Shown here piece after piece: positions 48,201 to 61,268 of a stretch of 64,000 nucleotides of DNA (its first letter is position 1; every line of letters starts with the position of its first letter). A program made the translations under genes and the position numbers. The notes beneath the pieces were generated by a model. The model was not told where the DNA came from and searched no databases. It worked only from the letters and a program-made list of their open reading frames with translations. Origin of the DNA: Trema orientale (taxonomy: Eukaryota > Streptophyta > Magnoliopsida > Rosales > Cannabaceae). The DNA lies in NCBI GenBank assembly GCA_002914845.1, contig JXTC01000252.1:76433-140432 (forward strand). The letters run 5' to 3'.

Positions 48201-51200
48201 ACTTGCACCTGAAGTGGTTAGTCATCTTCCACAAGCCTTTCCAAATGATGATACAAATGCCTCGAAGTCAGTTTCTGATGGTGAGAAGCGAAAGGTAAAA
48301 GCTCGAGAGAGACAGGCTGCAATATTGGAAAAAATGAGAGCTGAGCAAGCTAAATTTTTGGCTAGCATTGATTCCAGTGCAGATGATGGTTCAAAATCTG
48401 ATCAAGAAGCTAGTAACATGGATGTTGAAAATGAACCAGAAGAATCTGCACAAATTTTATGCTCGCTTTGTCACGATCCAAATTCCAAAAGCCCTGTATC
48501 ATACTTGATTCTTCTCCAGAAATCGAAGCTTATGAGTTTCCTTGATAGAGGTCCTCCATCTTGGGAACATCCTCAAGAATTAGACAAGGAGCGTGTCACT
48601 ATGACCATGAACGAGATGAATGATCTACCTGGAATGGGCACGTCTTCAGGTGGTTTTGGATTGTTATCGTCTTCTAAGTTGACACAGTTGGTTCAGAATG
48701 CAGTCACTGAATTTGCGGGTCATGGTCAACCTAGGGAAGTTGATGCTTTTCAGGAGTTTTTCAAGGGCCTCTTACCTGCATTAAGGAGTATCCCAGTATC
48801 ATGTATGTCAAATAATGAGGAGGGGACTCGTCATTTCTTAGAGACATCAGAAGAAGATATGTATCTCTTTATACAGAGAGAAATGCAAGAGAAAATGTTC
48901 TCTTTCGGTTCTGAGGAAGTAATGAAACTTTCAACCGCTGAGGATAGTTTAGCGAGAAGGAGACTCACCGAATCAATGTTTCTTGGAAAATATATAGCTG
49001 CTGTTTCAAGCGAGATGGCAGAAAATCCCTCAGCTTCTGACAATATACGTATTGACAATGTGCCAAAAGACTCTATGCAGCTCCCGGTGTGTGATGGATT
49101 TGGCCCTGCAGATTGTGATGGAATTTTTATTTCTTCTTGTGGGCATGCTGTGCATCAAGGATGCCTTGATCGGTATTTACATTCTCTGAAAGAAAGGTAA
49201 CTTCTTTTCGAGAGAGAGAGAGTTTCTTATTCTCCCATAGTTAAAATGCAGAAACAAGTAAAATTCTAGACATATTTAATACCAAGATTTCAAAGGGAAA
49301 TCTGGGAAAACCTGTGGAAAGGATGTTTAGAGGTGCTTCTTTATTTGAAAAGGTAATTTTTTGCAGAATTTATTTTTTTAGTACTGCGTCTAGTTCCAGT
49401 GTAGAAAAGGAGCTGCACTGTTTATAATACATCCTAAGATTACTCCCTTCTAGACATCAGCCGTACATGTACCGTAGCAAACCTTCTTATTGTCATCATT
49501 AGGGAAATAGGATTACTCAGTCCCTTCTGGCTATTATGGATTGATTTCGAATTGTTTTGTTTTAGTCATAAGGTGAAGGCATTTTCCAAGTAATCATGAG
49601 GCCAGCAAGTTATGCTCTACGTAATTACACTCATAATATTTAGGCTCTATAGTAATCTTTTGTAGAATGATGACTGAAAGCTGTCTAAGGCTGTTACATA
49701 AACTTATAATAATAGTTCTTTATTTTCCAGTCATAAGAGAATTATAAAATCTGAAAGGACATTCCCTCCATACATGGGGCAAGGCTGTGGAAGGACCTTG
49801 AAGAATACTATACACACCTTTTTTTAAAAAAAAATAAAAATAAAAAAGAAAGTATAATGCTATCACCATCACTTTTCCTGGAGGTTAGCATCTGCCCTAT
49901 TTAGGGCATACTAGTTTTGCCTTACATGGTTCCACCTCGTTTAATGGGACAATCAGTATTTGATCCATTTTCCAGCCTGTTTGATAACTTATTGATCCAT
50001 TTTCCAGCCTGTTTGATAACTTATTGATCCATTTTCCAGCCTGTTTGATAATTTATTCATCTTTCCCATTCTTAATCATCCCTTCGATGTCGGTCTTTCC
50101 ACAAAATCGTCATCCTCATTTACGAAACACAAACATCACGTGACTGCTGCTATCCAACTTCACTGTTTGCATTCATTGGTGCTCATTTCCTACTTGTAGA
50201 TTAGGCGATAACATTAATTTCTGTCTCATTTTTTCGAAAGTGCTTATTTGACTGATGCAATAGTAAAAAAATTTTAAAGATGAAAACTGACATAAAATGT
50301 TTACCATCTTAGAATGATTGTCTTGTTAAAGAATTTGATTAGGTTTTATATATTCTTGCAGATATCTTCGAAGAATTGTCTTCGAAGGAGGGCATATTGT
50401 AGATCCAGATCAGGTATTTCTGTCTTGTATTTTATTCTAGTTTTTCATTTAAATTGAGATGGGTTTCATTCTGTTTGTGTTCTATTTGTTTTCATTTTAG
50501 GGAGAATTCCTCTGCCCGGTATGTCGCAGGCTTGCAAATTCCATTCTGCCTGCATTGCCTGGCGAGTCCCGGAAGGTTTTGAAGCAGCCCAATAATTCAA
50601 GTGAGGGTTCACTGCATGCTCCTGGTTCTTTAAACAAATCAGGTGAAGAAATTAATTTTCTTCGCCTTAAGCAAGGCTTGGCTCTTTTACAGTCAGCAGC
50701 AAATGCGGCAGTTGGGGTCAAAACCCTTGGAGGTTTTTGCTTGCGGAAAAATGAGAGAATGAGCCCAAATCTGGAACCTGTTTCTCGTATCCTCTCTAAA
50801 ATGTATTATTCAAGTAAACAGGACAAGTTTTCAGGATCTTCTAGGGTAAGCCACTCAATGCTCATGTGGGACATACTTAAATACTCCCTTCTATCAATGG
50901 AAACTGCTGCCCGATGTGGAAAGACATATATGACTCCGACATATAGCCTTGATGCCTTGTATAAGGAACTTGAGTCCTCAAGTGGATTTATATTGTCCTT
51001 GTTGCTAAAAATTGTTCAGAGCACACGGAGTAAGAATTCTCTCCATGTGCTTCAGAGATTTAAAGGAATTCAAAGCTTTGCAGATTCTATTTGCTCTGCA
51101 GTTTCCATGGATCATAATAACAACACAAACGGATCAGGTACTTCATCAGTTATATGGTTGTGCATGTTCTACCACTGTGTCCCTTTTTAATTTTTAAAAA

Positions 51201-54192
51201 AGTTTTCCTTGTCAGTTGTCACTCGTCAGCTTTGCCATCCCTATTCCCCCTTCTCTTCCTTTCTTTGTTACCCATATATTGAGGGTTGATCTTTGCTTTG
51301 TTTCTCTGTATTTCATTACTTATGCATGATGTGCCTGTATGTATGTGCATGCAAGTTGTATCATGTAAAGTGGGCAGCTAATTTAATAGATATCTCCCAC
51401 TGGAAACAGAGAGGAAAAGAGAAGATATAAGAAATGCTGCTTTGCTATACAGTGTCAACTCTCCTGAAGACCTCTATTAACAACGAGAATTTCAGAACTC
51501 TCTCTGATAATCTTTTTATTATAATGTAAACCCTTCAAAATCACTCTAAATATCCCTCACACTTTCTCCATAAAATTTTTTCCTTTCATTTTTTGATATA
51601 ATCCAAACAAGAGAAATGGAATCCCTCAGAATTTGTTTTCTTTGCTCCCCGAAATCCAAGTTCAAACAAAGGCTATGTTAAACTGGATGGAGAAGAGAAG
51701 ATGTAGGCCTTGAATGTTACAGAGGGGCTTCTTTTGTGTGTGCGTGCGCGCGTGTCTGTGTGGTCATGCTATGAGTTTTGTCTTAACTCTAAAAACATGT
51801 TTTAGTTACCCTATCAAAAAAATAAAATAAAATAAGAAAAGGACATGTTTTAGTTACTCCTTGATTAATCCTCATGTTAATAAAAATGCATGAAATGGTT
51901 AGCATCACAAAATTCTATTTCCAGAGGCAATCGCTCTCAAGTCACATTCAGATTTCTTTGAATTGGAGTCAAAGGCTTGAAATTGTGGGGATCCTAACAG
52001 TCAGCTTCTTTTTCCATAGGGGATTTAAGCAATAATGTATGGAGGGCTAAGCAGATGTGTTTCTTAGCCCGAGATTTTGAGTACAGCTTACGTTAAAAGC
52101 TGTTGTGTTTCATGAGACAGCATTACCGTGATTTAGCCCTGAGTAATATTTGAATATGAAGAGACTTCTTTTTTCCTTTTCTTTCTGGGACATAAGAGAA
52201 CAATCTGACTTTTAAAAGTTTGTCTGTTCATTCTGTTGCAGTGTTCTTTTTTGCTTTGAAGTATATTTATAACTTTAGATATCAATGCCCTAGCTGATCT
52301 CTCAATGCTCTTCTTTGTAGGTAATATGCTGGTTATCTTGAATAATATTGATACTGATGTATCATTTCCTGATATTCAATTTTGGAATCGAGCTTCTGAT
52401 CCTGTTCTTGCCCGTGATCCTTTTTCATCATTGATGTGGGTCCTCTTTTGTCTTCCATACCCATTCTTAACATGTGAGGACTCCCTGTTACATCTCATAC
52501 ATGTGTTCTACGCTGTCACTGTAGTTCAGGTACATGCACTTAATTGCTTATTGGTAATTTTAATGATTCTTCTAGTTCAAATGATTCTTCTAGTTCGGTA
52601 TACTCTAATCTATTGTGTGGAATGCAGGCTATAATTACATACTGTGGGAGGCATCATGGCAACATAAGTGAATTAAGCATTCACAATTGCTTGATTACAG
52701 ACATATTGAAACTCATGGAAGAATCTGGCTGTGCTCAGGAATATTTTGTTTCAAACCATATCAGTAATTCCGATAATATTAGAAAGGTTATTAGGAGCTT
52801 GAGTTTCCCTTATTTGCGGAGGTGTGCACTGCTTTGGAAATTACTTACCTCCTCTGCCCAAGCACCATTCTATGATAGGGAGAACGTGTTGGATAGATCT
52901 CATTTTATCAATGATTTGATGGATAGCACTGTCAGTGGCCAGACGGAGCTTAATGAAATTGAAAGGCTGGAGAACATGTTCAGGATTCCCCCAGTAGATT
53001 TTATTCTCAAGGATGAACTTCTACGCCCCCTTTCTATGAAATGGTTCCAACATTTTCGCAGGGAGTTTGAAGTCCATAGATTTCAAAGGAATATGCATTG
53101 CAATCCTGTAGTACCATTTCAGTTAATGCATTTGCCGCGAGTTTACCAGGATCTCTTGCAGAGGTTGATTCTTTGTATCCTATTAGATTTTCTTCGCCAC
53201 AAATTTTACTGAAATTTAACACTCCATGTTAGCATGTGTTTTATCAGGTGCATAAAACAGTCTTGTCGTGCCTGCAATTCTGTTCTTGATGATCCTGCAT
53301 TATGCCTGCTTTGTGGCAGATTATGCTCTCCCAACTGGAAGTCCTGTTGCAGGTTTGTATTCTATCCATTTCTTTTCTTCCTTTTGCATTCTCCTTTTGC
53401 TCCCACAAATTTTACCAATAAAAATTACGTATATTTTGATGGACATGATTATTATCCCTATATCACTCCTTAAGTTGACATTTTGTTATTGTTGTCCCAA
53501 GGGAAAGTGGATGCCAAACTCATGCCATGGCCTGTGGGGCTGGTACTGGGATATTTCTCTTGATTAGGGTATGGTTTCAAGCTTATTTTGGGAACCCTTG
53601 TGTTAAATCCTTTCATGTCTTATATATTGGATCATAGATTTTAACTTTGCGCTTCTGGCCCATGGAGCCCGACTAATTTTGTCAATTTATGATAGAGAAC
53701 TAACATTCTACTACAGAGGTCAGCTCGCCAGGCTCCCTGGCCATCATTATATTTGGATGCTTTTGGTGAAGAGGTAATTGGCTTTTCTAATACATGAAGA
53801 AATATTCTTATTTTTCTTTTTCCCTGGCCACCACCATACATCATTGGTGGTACTGTATTAAAATAATTTTTTCATTGCAGGACATTGAGATGCATAGAGG
53901 AAAGCCTTTGTACTTGAATGAAGAACGCTATGCTGCTTTGACGTATATGGTGATTAAAGAATCTTATATTCCTGTTGTGTTTGTGTGATCAGTTCATTTA
54001 TTTTGTTCTATTTAAACAAAAAGGTTATTATTAGACTTTAGAAATATATCAGCTATAAAATTTTAGTCTTGTTTTATTGTTATCTTACTTCTGGTAGTAT
54101 GTGACTCTTTATGGTAGGTGGCTTCTCATGGCCTTGATCGAAGTTCTAGGGTCCTTGGCCAAACTACTATTGGTTCTTTCTTCATGGTTTAG
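43249..54192 (+). CDS. PRT6: PROTEOLYSIS 6, Arg/N-degron E3 ubiquitin ligase (UBR family), 13 coding exons
   Basis: N-recognin that binds proteins with basic, especially Arg, N-termini and ubiquitinates them; in plants it controls group VII ERF stability and hypoxia responses (family knowledge). Exons: 43249-43311, 43630-44748, 45855-47095, 47223-49196, 50362-50413, 50501-51137, 52321-52529, 52628-53163, 53248-53352, 53502-53568, 53696-53773, 53881-53949 and 54118-54192. Borders are GT-AG, phases agree, and the total is 6225 bp, 2074 aa (Arabidopsis about 2006). The UBR box lies at about residues 121-191, with Cys/His ligands in CKTCEQDPTCAICVPC, GNHKDHDY, GGGCCDCGD and CSKHK. A basic helix sits near 1160-1185. 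A split RING has ILCSLCHDP near 1219, SSCGHAVHQGC near 1450 and FLCPVCRR. The C-terminal cysteine-rich cap has CRACN, LCLLCGRLC and the conserved PLYLNEERYAAL. No key ligand is visibly missing. Confidence 0.96.
45174..45211. repeat. (AT)n(GTAT)n microsatellite in PRT6 intron 2
   Basis: A compound dinucleotide and tetranucleotide tract lies in the 1.1-kb intron between PRT6 exons 2 and 3. It is likely polymorphic. Confidence 0.85.
49961..50056. repeat. Three tandem 32-bp units in PRT6 intron 4
   Basis: Units beginning TGATCCATTTTCCAGCCTGT start at 49961, 49993 and 50025 and are almost identical, the last differing near its end. They lie within the intron and do not touch splice sites. Confidence 0.9.
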
Positions 54193-56260
54193 TTTTGTCT
54201 ACATGTAAGATTGTTTTGAAATCATTATTGCTTTGTTTTTCTGTAGCATTCTTAGTCCTGCATTTGACACTGTTTCTGCATGGCAAATCATGAATTCTCA
54301 GGCAGTCAAGAACTTCGAAGTGATGGACATAGATGGATTACAATTTATTTTTGCATGTTCAGCATGGTCAAAAATTCAATATTTTCGTCCAACAACTTGT
54401 CGAGGATCTTGGTTGGTTCTGTGTTTGACTTGGTATATATAAAATGTACAGCTCCTTGAGGTCAGTTTTCTGGAAATGTCCTTGTAGTATGTTTGAAATC
54501 GTTAGTATGTATCATTAGGTAATATTATTTTATTTAAATTTTTTTTTTTTAAATTTTTTGAAAGATCTAAAGTTAGTGCATAAACATTGGGAAAGGATGA
54601 ACTATGTTTCGTAAAGCACTACAGGAATTGCTGGAACAGCATGGGCTTTTAACTATCAAAACCCGATCTAAGCAATTATGCTTACGTTTTTTTTTATTGT
54701 TTCTAATCTAAGTTGGCATGGATAGGTGCAAGGAGTGAAACTTCCTTTAGAACTAAAAGATGTTAGGTAAGAGAACTACGTTCAGGAAAATTAACCTTGA
54801 AGGAGACTGGGTTTTATTTGTTTAGTCGTCTAAATATTTTGGTCAGGTTTGTGATAGCAAATGAGCTAAGTTGTTTAGTCTTTTCCAACATGTGGTTTAA
54901 GATTGCAAATGAACATAAGCGAGCTTGGTTAGTTATGTTTAATCTGCCCTTTTCAACTCGCATTGAACTTGGGCTCTTTCTCTCTCACTTGATCAGCAGG
55001 GCGCCAAAACTACACTTGTGTTTAGTAATATTTTTACACAAAACTTGCCAGTTGCGTATCTTTTGTGGTTTTCAATACATTTGTGTTTTGTTTTGATGGC
55101 CTTGAAACATTTTTTCAAATTCGTACTTTGTCAGCATCTTCCCTACCTTTGTTGCTGTAGGACTTGAGGTACCTTGGGCAGTTTTTTAAAAGAAATAGAA
55201 AGAGAGGCCTTCCAACTCACTTGCACTTTGGGGATAGATTATTTTGTGTCCATGTTTTTATGTGATAGACATGGTGATTGTCCTTGTGACCATCCATCTC
55301 ATCTTATTGTGTGGATTGGCAGATATCTTGGGTTTCCACCCGGCAAGTTGAAATGTGCTTTCTTCGGCAGTTGGTCTGCTGGCAAGTTCTTCCTTGTATT
55401 TATGGTTGTACAGTTATGATACCTGGAACATAGCTTCGATCAGTTTTCCACCTTACAGAGGATTTTGATCTCTTCAACGGAATCGATGTACGTAAAACTG
55501 CCTCAGTCATAAGGTTAGAATTATGTGGCTTTTTTCATCTCTTTATTTTCAGATCATCATCATCATCATTATTATTATTATTTAGAAAAGAATTTTAGTG
55601 TTTCATTTACCTCCATCTGGTTTCTTGATGGAGTTCATTAGCTCAATTCCTATACTTATTTAACTTTTGCTTCACTCATTTTATGGGGTTGTCGAAAAGG
55701 AGTATTCATTCAAGTTCATTAGCCACCCTCTATTCTGCATGTTTGCCACATCTAATCTGATATTCTGCTTTTCTTGTCTAGGTGGAGGTGGAGACTGATT
55801 TGCAGATACCTCTTTATGGAAATTTGGCCAGAAGCGCTCGAGTTTTTAATCGTACTTGGAATCTTCTTTCCCGATTCTACCTATGTTGCTTCCTTAATTA
55901 CCGGAATTTCATTTGGGTCTTGTGAAACTCGCCCTTGAATGCTTGTTTTATCAGCCCTCATTCTTCATGAGCTTTTCTGTTTATGTTACATGTTTATGTA
56001 AATTATAGAAGAAAGTTGTCGCGTCTATGGGTGCATTCTTCCATGCATTTTCGGGTTCCAGCCGTTATTTCATTCTTTTCTCTTTAATAATTCATCACTT
56101 ACGGATTGTCATCTCTTTTCTGGGAAAGAAGTTTCTCCTTTTATCCTGCGTTATTCATTGGCATAAGCTACTCTAGTGATGAAACCGGAAATCAAGCATA
56201 TGTTAAATGTTTGTTGTTTATTTTATTTATTTATTTTAAAAGGCATATGTTTGTTGCGTA
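54193..56260 (+). other. PRT6: PRT6 3' UTR and downstream flank
   Basis: No ORF with family similarity continues after the TAG at 54190-54192. Donor-like CAT/GTAAGATTG at about 54205 and acceptor-like TTGTCTAG at about 55782 suggest that the 3' UTR might be spliced, which is speculative. A (CAT)n(TAT)n tract lies at about 55554-55581. ORFs up to 99 codons here have no recognisable domain. Confidence 0.4.
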
Positions 56261-56762
56261 CTGATGGCAATGGGCGGATTGAGGAATTTTTCCCGAAGGT
56301 CAATCGTAATATCATATCCGCTTCATTAACTATTTTTTTTAGATGCGGGGATTTTGTAGGAAATAACTAACGGATAATAAAGAAACTATGGTTTCCCATT
56401 ATTTGTTGATAATGACAAAATAAGAAAATAAAATTAAGATAAAAATGTTAAATTTTTATAATTAACAAAAATTAAATACAATAATATATTAAATAATTTT
56501 CAAACTCTAAAATTCAAATATATAAGTATATGTAACTATTTAAAATCATTATTTTATTAAAGTTATATGAATGTAAGTAGTGTAAAATTAATTAAATATG
56601 TATGTATAATGATTTTTTTATGTGAGTAGATATATATATATAGGGTGGCTATGGTACGGATTATACTAATATTGTCCCTGCATCATATCTGCAAATTAAT
56701 GGTCTCTATTCGGATCAGATAACCACAGATACCCGTAACTATATGTTATATTGTCATCCCTG
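56261..56762. mobile_element. Probable degraded hAT-like element
   Basis: The left end CTGATGGCAATGGGCGGATT and the right end, reversed CAGGGATGACAAT, resemble the TIRs of common plant hAT MITEs. The right subterminal region has GGATCAGATAACCACAGATACCCG, similar in style to the GGGTATC-type arrays of those elements. Target duplications were not recognised, so this is provisional. Confidence 0.4.
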
Positions 56763-56779
56763 ATTTTAGCTCTCTTTTA

Positions 56780-57282
56780 AGACACGTGATAAAAAAGGGA
56801 TAACTTATAAACCATTTACAAAAATAAGAATTTTATTGCCATGTCATTTAATGAATATTTCGGAGTTCCAAAATTATTCCTGATTCAACTCTAGTCGCAA
56901 AAATCAAAAGGCGACGGAGGTGACGCCTGGAAGACAATCGATCATGTTCGACTGGGGTCGAAATTGTTCGACTACGGTCGAACGCCGGCTGAAAATTTTG
57001 GCCAGTGGTTTCGATCCTAGTTGAATTGTTTGATTACAGTCGAACGGTGATTCGACTAAGGTTGAAAATTTTTGACCGAGGTCGAAATTTTTTGGCCACT
57101 GGTTGAAAAAACAACTAGAACAATTGGAAGCGGCATGGTCGAAATTTTTCGACCGCAGCTGCCAGGGTCAGGATCAGTACCAGCATTGGTGGCTAAAATA
57201 GTTTGAAGTTTGTTGGAGAAATATGATATCCACATAATTTTACATGTGTAACATGTCAATGAAGGGTTAATTTTGAAAATAT
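56780..57282. repeat. Dispersed repeat, copy 2, with TTCGACnnnGTCGAA palindrome array
   Basis: It is colinear with 10024-10425: CATTTACAAAAATAAGAA, then GAGTTCCAAAATTA, an array of palindromic units such as TTCGACTACGGTCGAA and TTTTTCGACC, then TTTGTTGGAGAAATA and AAGGGTTAATTTTGAAAATA. The palindromic array occupies about 56945-57165 and is richer here than in copy 1. The superfamily is unknown. Confidence 0.6.
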
Positions 57283-60200
57283 TAACTAGTGAATTCTATT
57301 TTTCATCGCAAAAATTTAGTAGACGCCTTAGATATAAATTCGTCCTATATATTCCGAAAGAAAGTAACATCTTGGCATTTTAATCCTTTTGAGTACCTTG
57401 GTAATATTTGGTTGGAGGTAACAAGGAGGAACGGAAAGGAATGAAATGCTTTTCTTTTGTTTGGTTTTCACTTTTGCTATGGGAACCTCTTTCCAACAAA
57501 ATAAACAGTACCCCAAGGTAGAGGACTGAAAAAAGAGGGGGGAGGGGAATCCATTCCTTTCCCATGTTTTTCTTGGTTGCCCCTTTTGCCCCATCCGTAG
57601 TTTGATCTCTTACGACTTCTTCATCGTCCAAAAAAACAGGAACTCAAATTCTTGTCCGAAAAACTCATCGGAGACTTGGGTCGACGAAACTAGCATCATC
57701 TTTTTCGGGACCTAATTGGGCCAAAAAAAAAAAGATTGACTTGATGACGAAACTGAAAACACACATTAAGTTCAAGACTCAGCCTTCTCACACCAGTGCT
57801 CTCCTCTCTCTCTCTGCTATTTGAGCCTCCACCACTTTTGCAGATTTGAGATTGCGTGGCAATTGAAATGTCAATGTTCGATTTTTTTTTTTTTTTAACC
57901 CCCTTAGATCTGCACAGTAGCACCGTAAGTTTCCCTTCCATTTCCATTACCGATGTGTTTTATGACTGTCAATGGCTGAAATTAATGTTCTCTATTAAAG
58001 GGAAAATTAATATTGAATACAACAAAATTAATGTTTTTGGTATATTTATCAATATAGAAAAATGTATTTAAATTAATGATTCGCATTGAAGATAACAAAC
58101 GAATCCATTAATTTGAAAACTATTCCACGCCTAATTGGTATATATTTTATGTTAATTAATGTCATTAAACCGTAAATAGATTAAATTTTTGTGATTAGAT
58201 TCAGTAAAAATAACTCTAGTAATTAACAAATGATTGTGTTATTGTATTGTCAAAAAGAACTTGTTTATTTCTTTTTTTTAGAAAAAAAAAAAAAAAAAAA
58301 AACTGTTTAAGATTAGGGATATATCTGTCAAAATAAAATAGATTCTATTACCTTATGTTGACAGTTTAAAAGTACCAACCAAATACAAGTGTCACTTTTA
58401 CTTTCGATTCCATTCTTATTCTCGTTACTATTTACCATTCCTTTTAATTTCATTCAGTCTAACCAATTGAGAGTAGATGTTTGTATTCTATGTGTTCTTT
58501 TCCACCAATAAAAGTAGCCAGTCAAATCCCCATGCTCACTTGCTAGAATGGGATAATAATAATCTCTTGCCTTATTTATTTGCAACATCATATGTTCCAA
58601 AATTCTGTCTTCTAAATCAATTGGAAACTATAAAAAATAAAACGGTTTTGGAAATTAAGAATTAAAGGAAAGGTCTAAAATCATCATCATATGAATTATG
58701 TAACAAAGTAGTAATTATTAAGAGTTTACTGGAGATTAGATACAGTTACTAATTCATGATTTGGCATGTAGAGAATGAAGTTCTTGATTCTACAAGAATT
58801 TTTATAAAAGCCTTGCTTCTCTTTGATGAAAGTTTTATTAACAGATTGTATCTTAATTTTTAGCCTAATTTTTATTTTTTTATTTTTTCTGATGATCGAT
58901 TCGACCTCTAATCGAAAAGATATACATTAATTCTATTTCATCTTTTCAACAAATTTAGGAATGAGCATAGAGCTTTTCGGGAAATTTACAAACAAACAAT
59001 TTCAATGAAATCTTTCAATTACTTATTTTACTAAACTCTTTGTTCATTTCACATGTTTAAAAGCACCTTCTTTTCATACTTTTCTGTCACTTCTTTTTGC
59101 TTCAAGAGACTGATTTCTTCACCCCTCAAAAGAAAACAAAACAACAAAGAAGCCAATTCCTTTAATGTTGGATTTATGATTTTTTGAGTGTTCAAATCTC
59201 GGAATCAGATTGAACAAAATATCCCATTGTAATTGCGATTGTAAATTATCACCTTTCTTTTTCACCTTCAATCCTGCCTTGGAATTTTATCTTTCCTTTT
59301 TATCTAACGATGGTTTATGAATAGGTGTGAAATTGATCACGAATGGAAAAACCGAAAACATATATATACTCATTTTTTTTCCCCCTAAAGGGAAATCTTT
59401 TTTCGTCTTTTAGTTATGAGAAAAAAATTCCGTACTATTTAATATTTTTTCTAACCAGAAAATCAGGTTAAAGTTTAATAAGACAAATTTAAAATATTAA
59501 AAATGATGTCTAAATTAGAAACACCAGTATAAGAAATTTTAGTTATTGTTTTATAAACTACAATTCGAATATTCTTAGCGTTCATTAGGCTGCTCCATTA
59601 GTTATTATTTTGGTTGTTATTTAAGTGACAAGGTAGACTTTTCACGTAAATTGAATCTCTTTTTTAATGGTTTGAAGAATTCCCAAAATAGTTAGAGCAT
59701 ATGAGTATTCGACTAATCAATTGTCCTTCAAACCTGGAAAAGAATAAAGAATTATGACGTACAAAATCCATTAAGATGACTTTAGAACAAGAAGATTACT
59801 TAACCGATAAAAGAGGTTAAAAATAGACAGCATTGTATACTATCAAAATAATAAACAAAAACATTGCACCGAAATAGTATTTGTTTTCAATCGTACTGGC
59901 CCATTAGGCTTTAACCTCTTTTAACGTTTTAGACTATTGTTTACCCGGGGAAAAAAAAATAGGGGTACTAAAATGCAACACTGAAGGCTATAGGCATTGG
60001 AAGTGTAAGAAAAAAGAAAGCCTTAGCTAACACTAGTCCGTAGCCCCCTCAAGAAGGGAAAAATTAGACCAAAACCAAAAGAGCCAAAAGAATACATAAA
60101 AAGCTCCGAAAACGAAGGTAACATCAAATTTCACTTTTCACTGAAATTGTTTCAGAGGGACATCTAGTGTTCACATAAAAAAGACAAATGCAACAAAATT

Positions 60201-61258
60201 ATAGCATGCACCAAAGAGAAAAGAGAGCAAGAATTTTAAGTTATTTCATCATACAAAGGCATCTATCTATCTGGGCAAATAAAGTTAAACTGCTTATTAT
60301 TGCTGGTAGCTCTACTTCTACCTGTAAAATATTGGTCAGAAATAGAATTATTAAAGTTGAAATAGTACGAGGAGCTATGCTTTCATTTTGGAGATCTTCC
60401 ACTTCCAAGCATCACTGCTCCTCTTGAGAGAGGGGTTCTTCCTGTACAATTCGGGTGCTAATGACATATCTTTACTTCACAATTAATTTGGACCTGTCCT
60501 CTTTTCATTCTACACAAGACAGAAGCCTAATAGCCACTAAATCCGTCATGTTGGTATCAAGGGGAATAAACGCCCCGTGTAACTAAAAACAAGTGGTATC
60601 TCATATCTGCAAGATGACATGATTGATCTGTGGAACTGCAAATGAAACATACTAAGCATCTGATCAACCCTCCCATACTGCTTTCGTGAATTTGGAGCTT
60701 CAGCTACCAAATCCAAAAGGAAAATGTTGGGTGCTTCAAACGAATTCTAGCCTCGTCACATCACTCTACAAGCAGAAACAGAGTCAAAGACTGTACTGAC
60801 AAGGTAAAGTTGACAAACCAAGAGCTAATATATTAAATATCTGTTAAGAAGTTGTTTTCGCAGGAATGTCATTGTAGGTGATCACGCTTTATCAAGATTT
60901 TCTTTTCACTCCAGGTTGATTGAGCTTATAACTTGGTGAAAATTAAGCAAAAAATAGTCTCAAAAACAACAGTGATGACAAGTTAATAGTGTACTGTGTA
61001 TAACTTTCCTATTTTCTTTTTTTATAACTTTTTTTTTTTTTTCTTTTTGTATTTTTTCAAGATGAGTTATTTTAGGTCAGCAAAGTCACCAAGGTCTCTT
61101 TAGTTAAGGTGGTCTTCACATTCAAATCCAGTGTTATATGTTTTTTAAGCATTTATCTACTTGCATTAGGAAGCTCAGTAATTTGACAGATTTTCTTTTA
61201 GTGGTAATTGCACATGAAAACAGACAAAACCAAACAATGATTTGAAATTGTAACTTAC
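57283..61258. other. Intergenic and presumed MYB3R 3' UTR region
   Basis: No convincing gene is seen from 57283 to about 60700. ORFs at 57328-57947 (-) and 60188-60427 (+) lack recognisable domains. Poly-A and T runs lie near 57880 and 58280. The part from about 61258 back towards 60700 may hold a 3' UTR intron and exon of MYB3R: an acceptor-like GCTTGTAG on the minus strand lies near 60770. Confidence 0.45.
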
Positions 61259-61268
61259 AGTCCAAGTC

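Noticed and set aside
53268-53567. 99-codon ORF read through PRT6 exons 9-10
   Set aside because: It crosses two PRT6 splice junctions in the wrong frame; the spliced frame gives the conserved cysteine-rich cap.
57328-57947. Three minus-strand ORFs of 83-88 codons
   Set aside because: They overlap in different frames, contain Lys runs from poly-T, and resemble no family I know.
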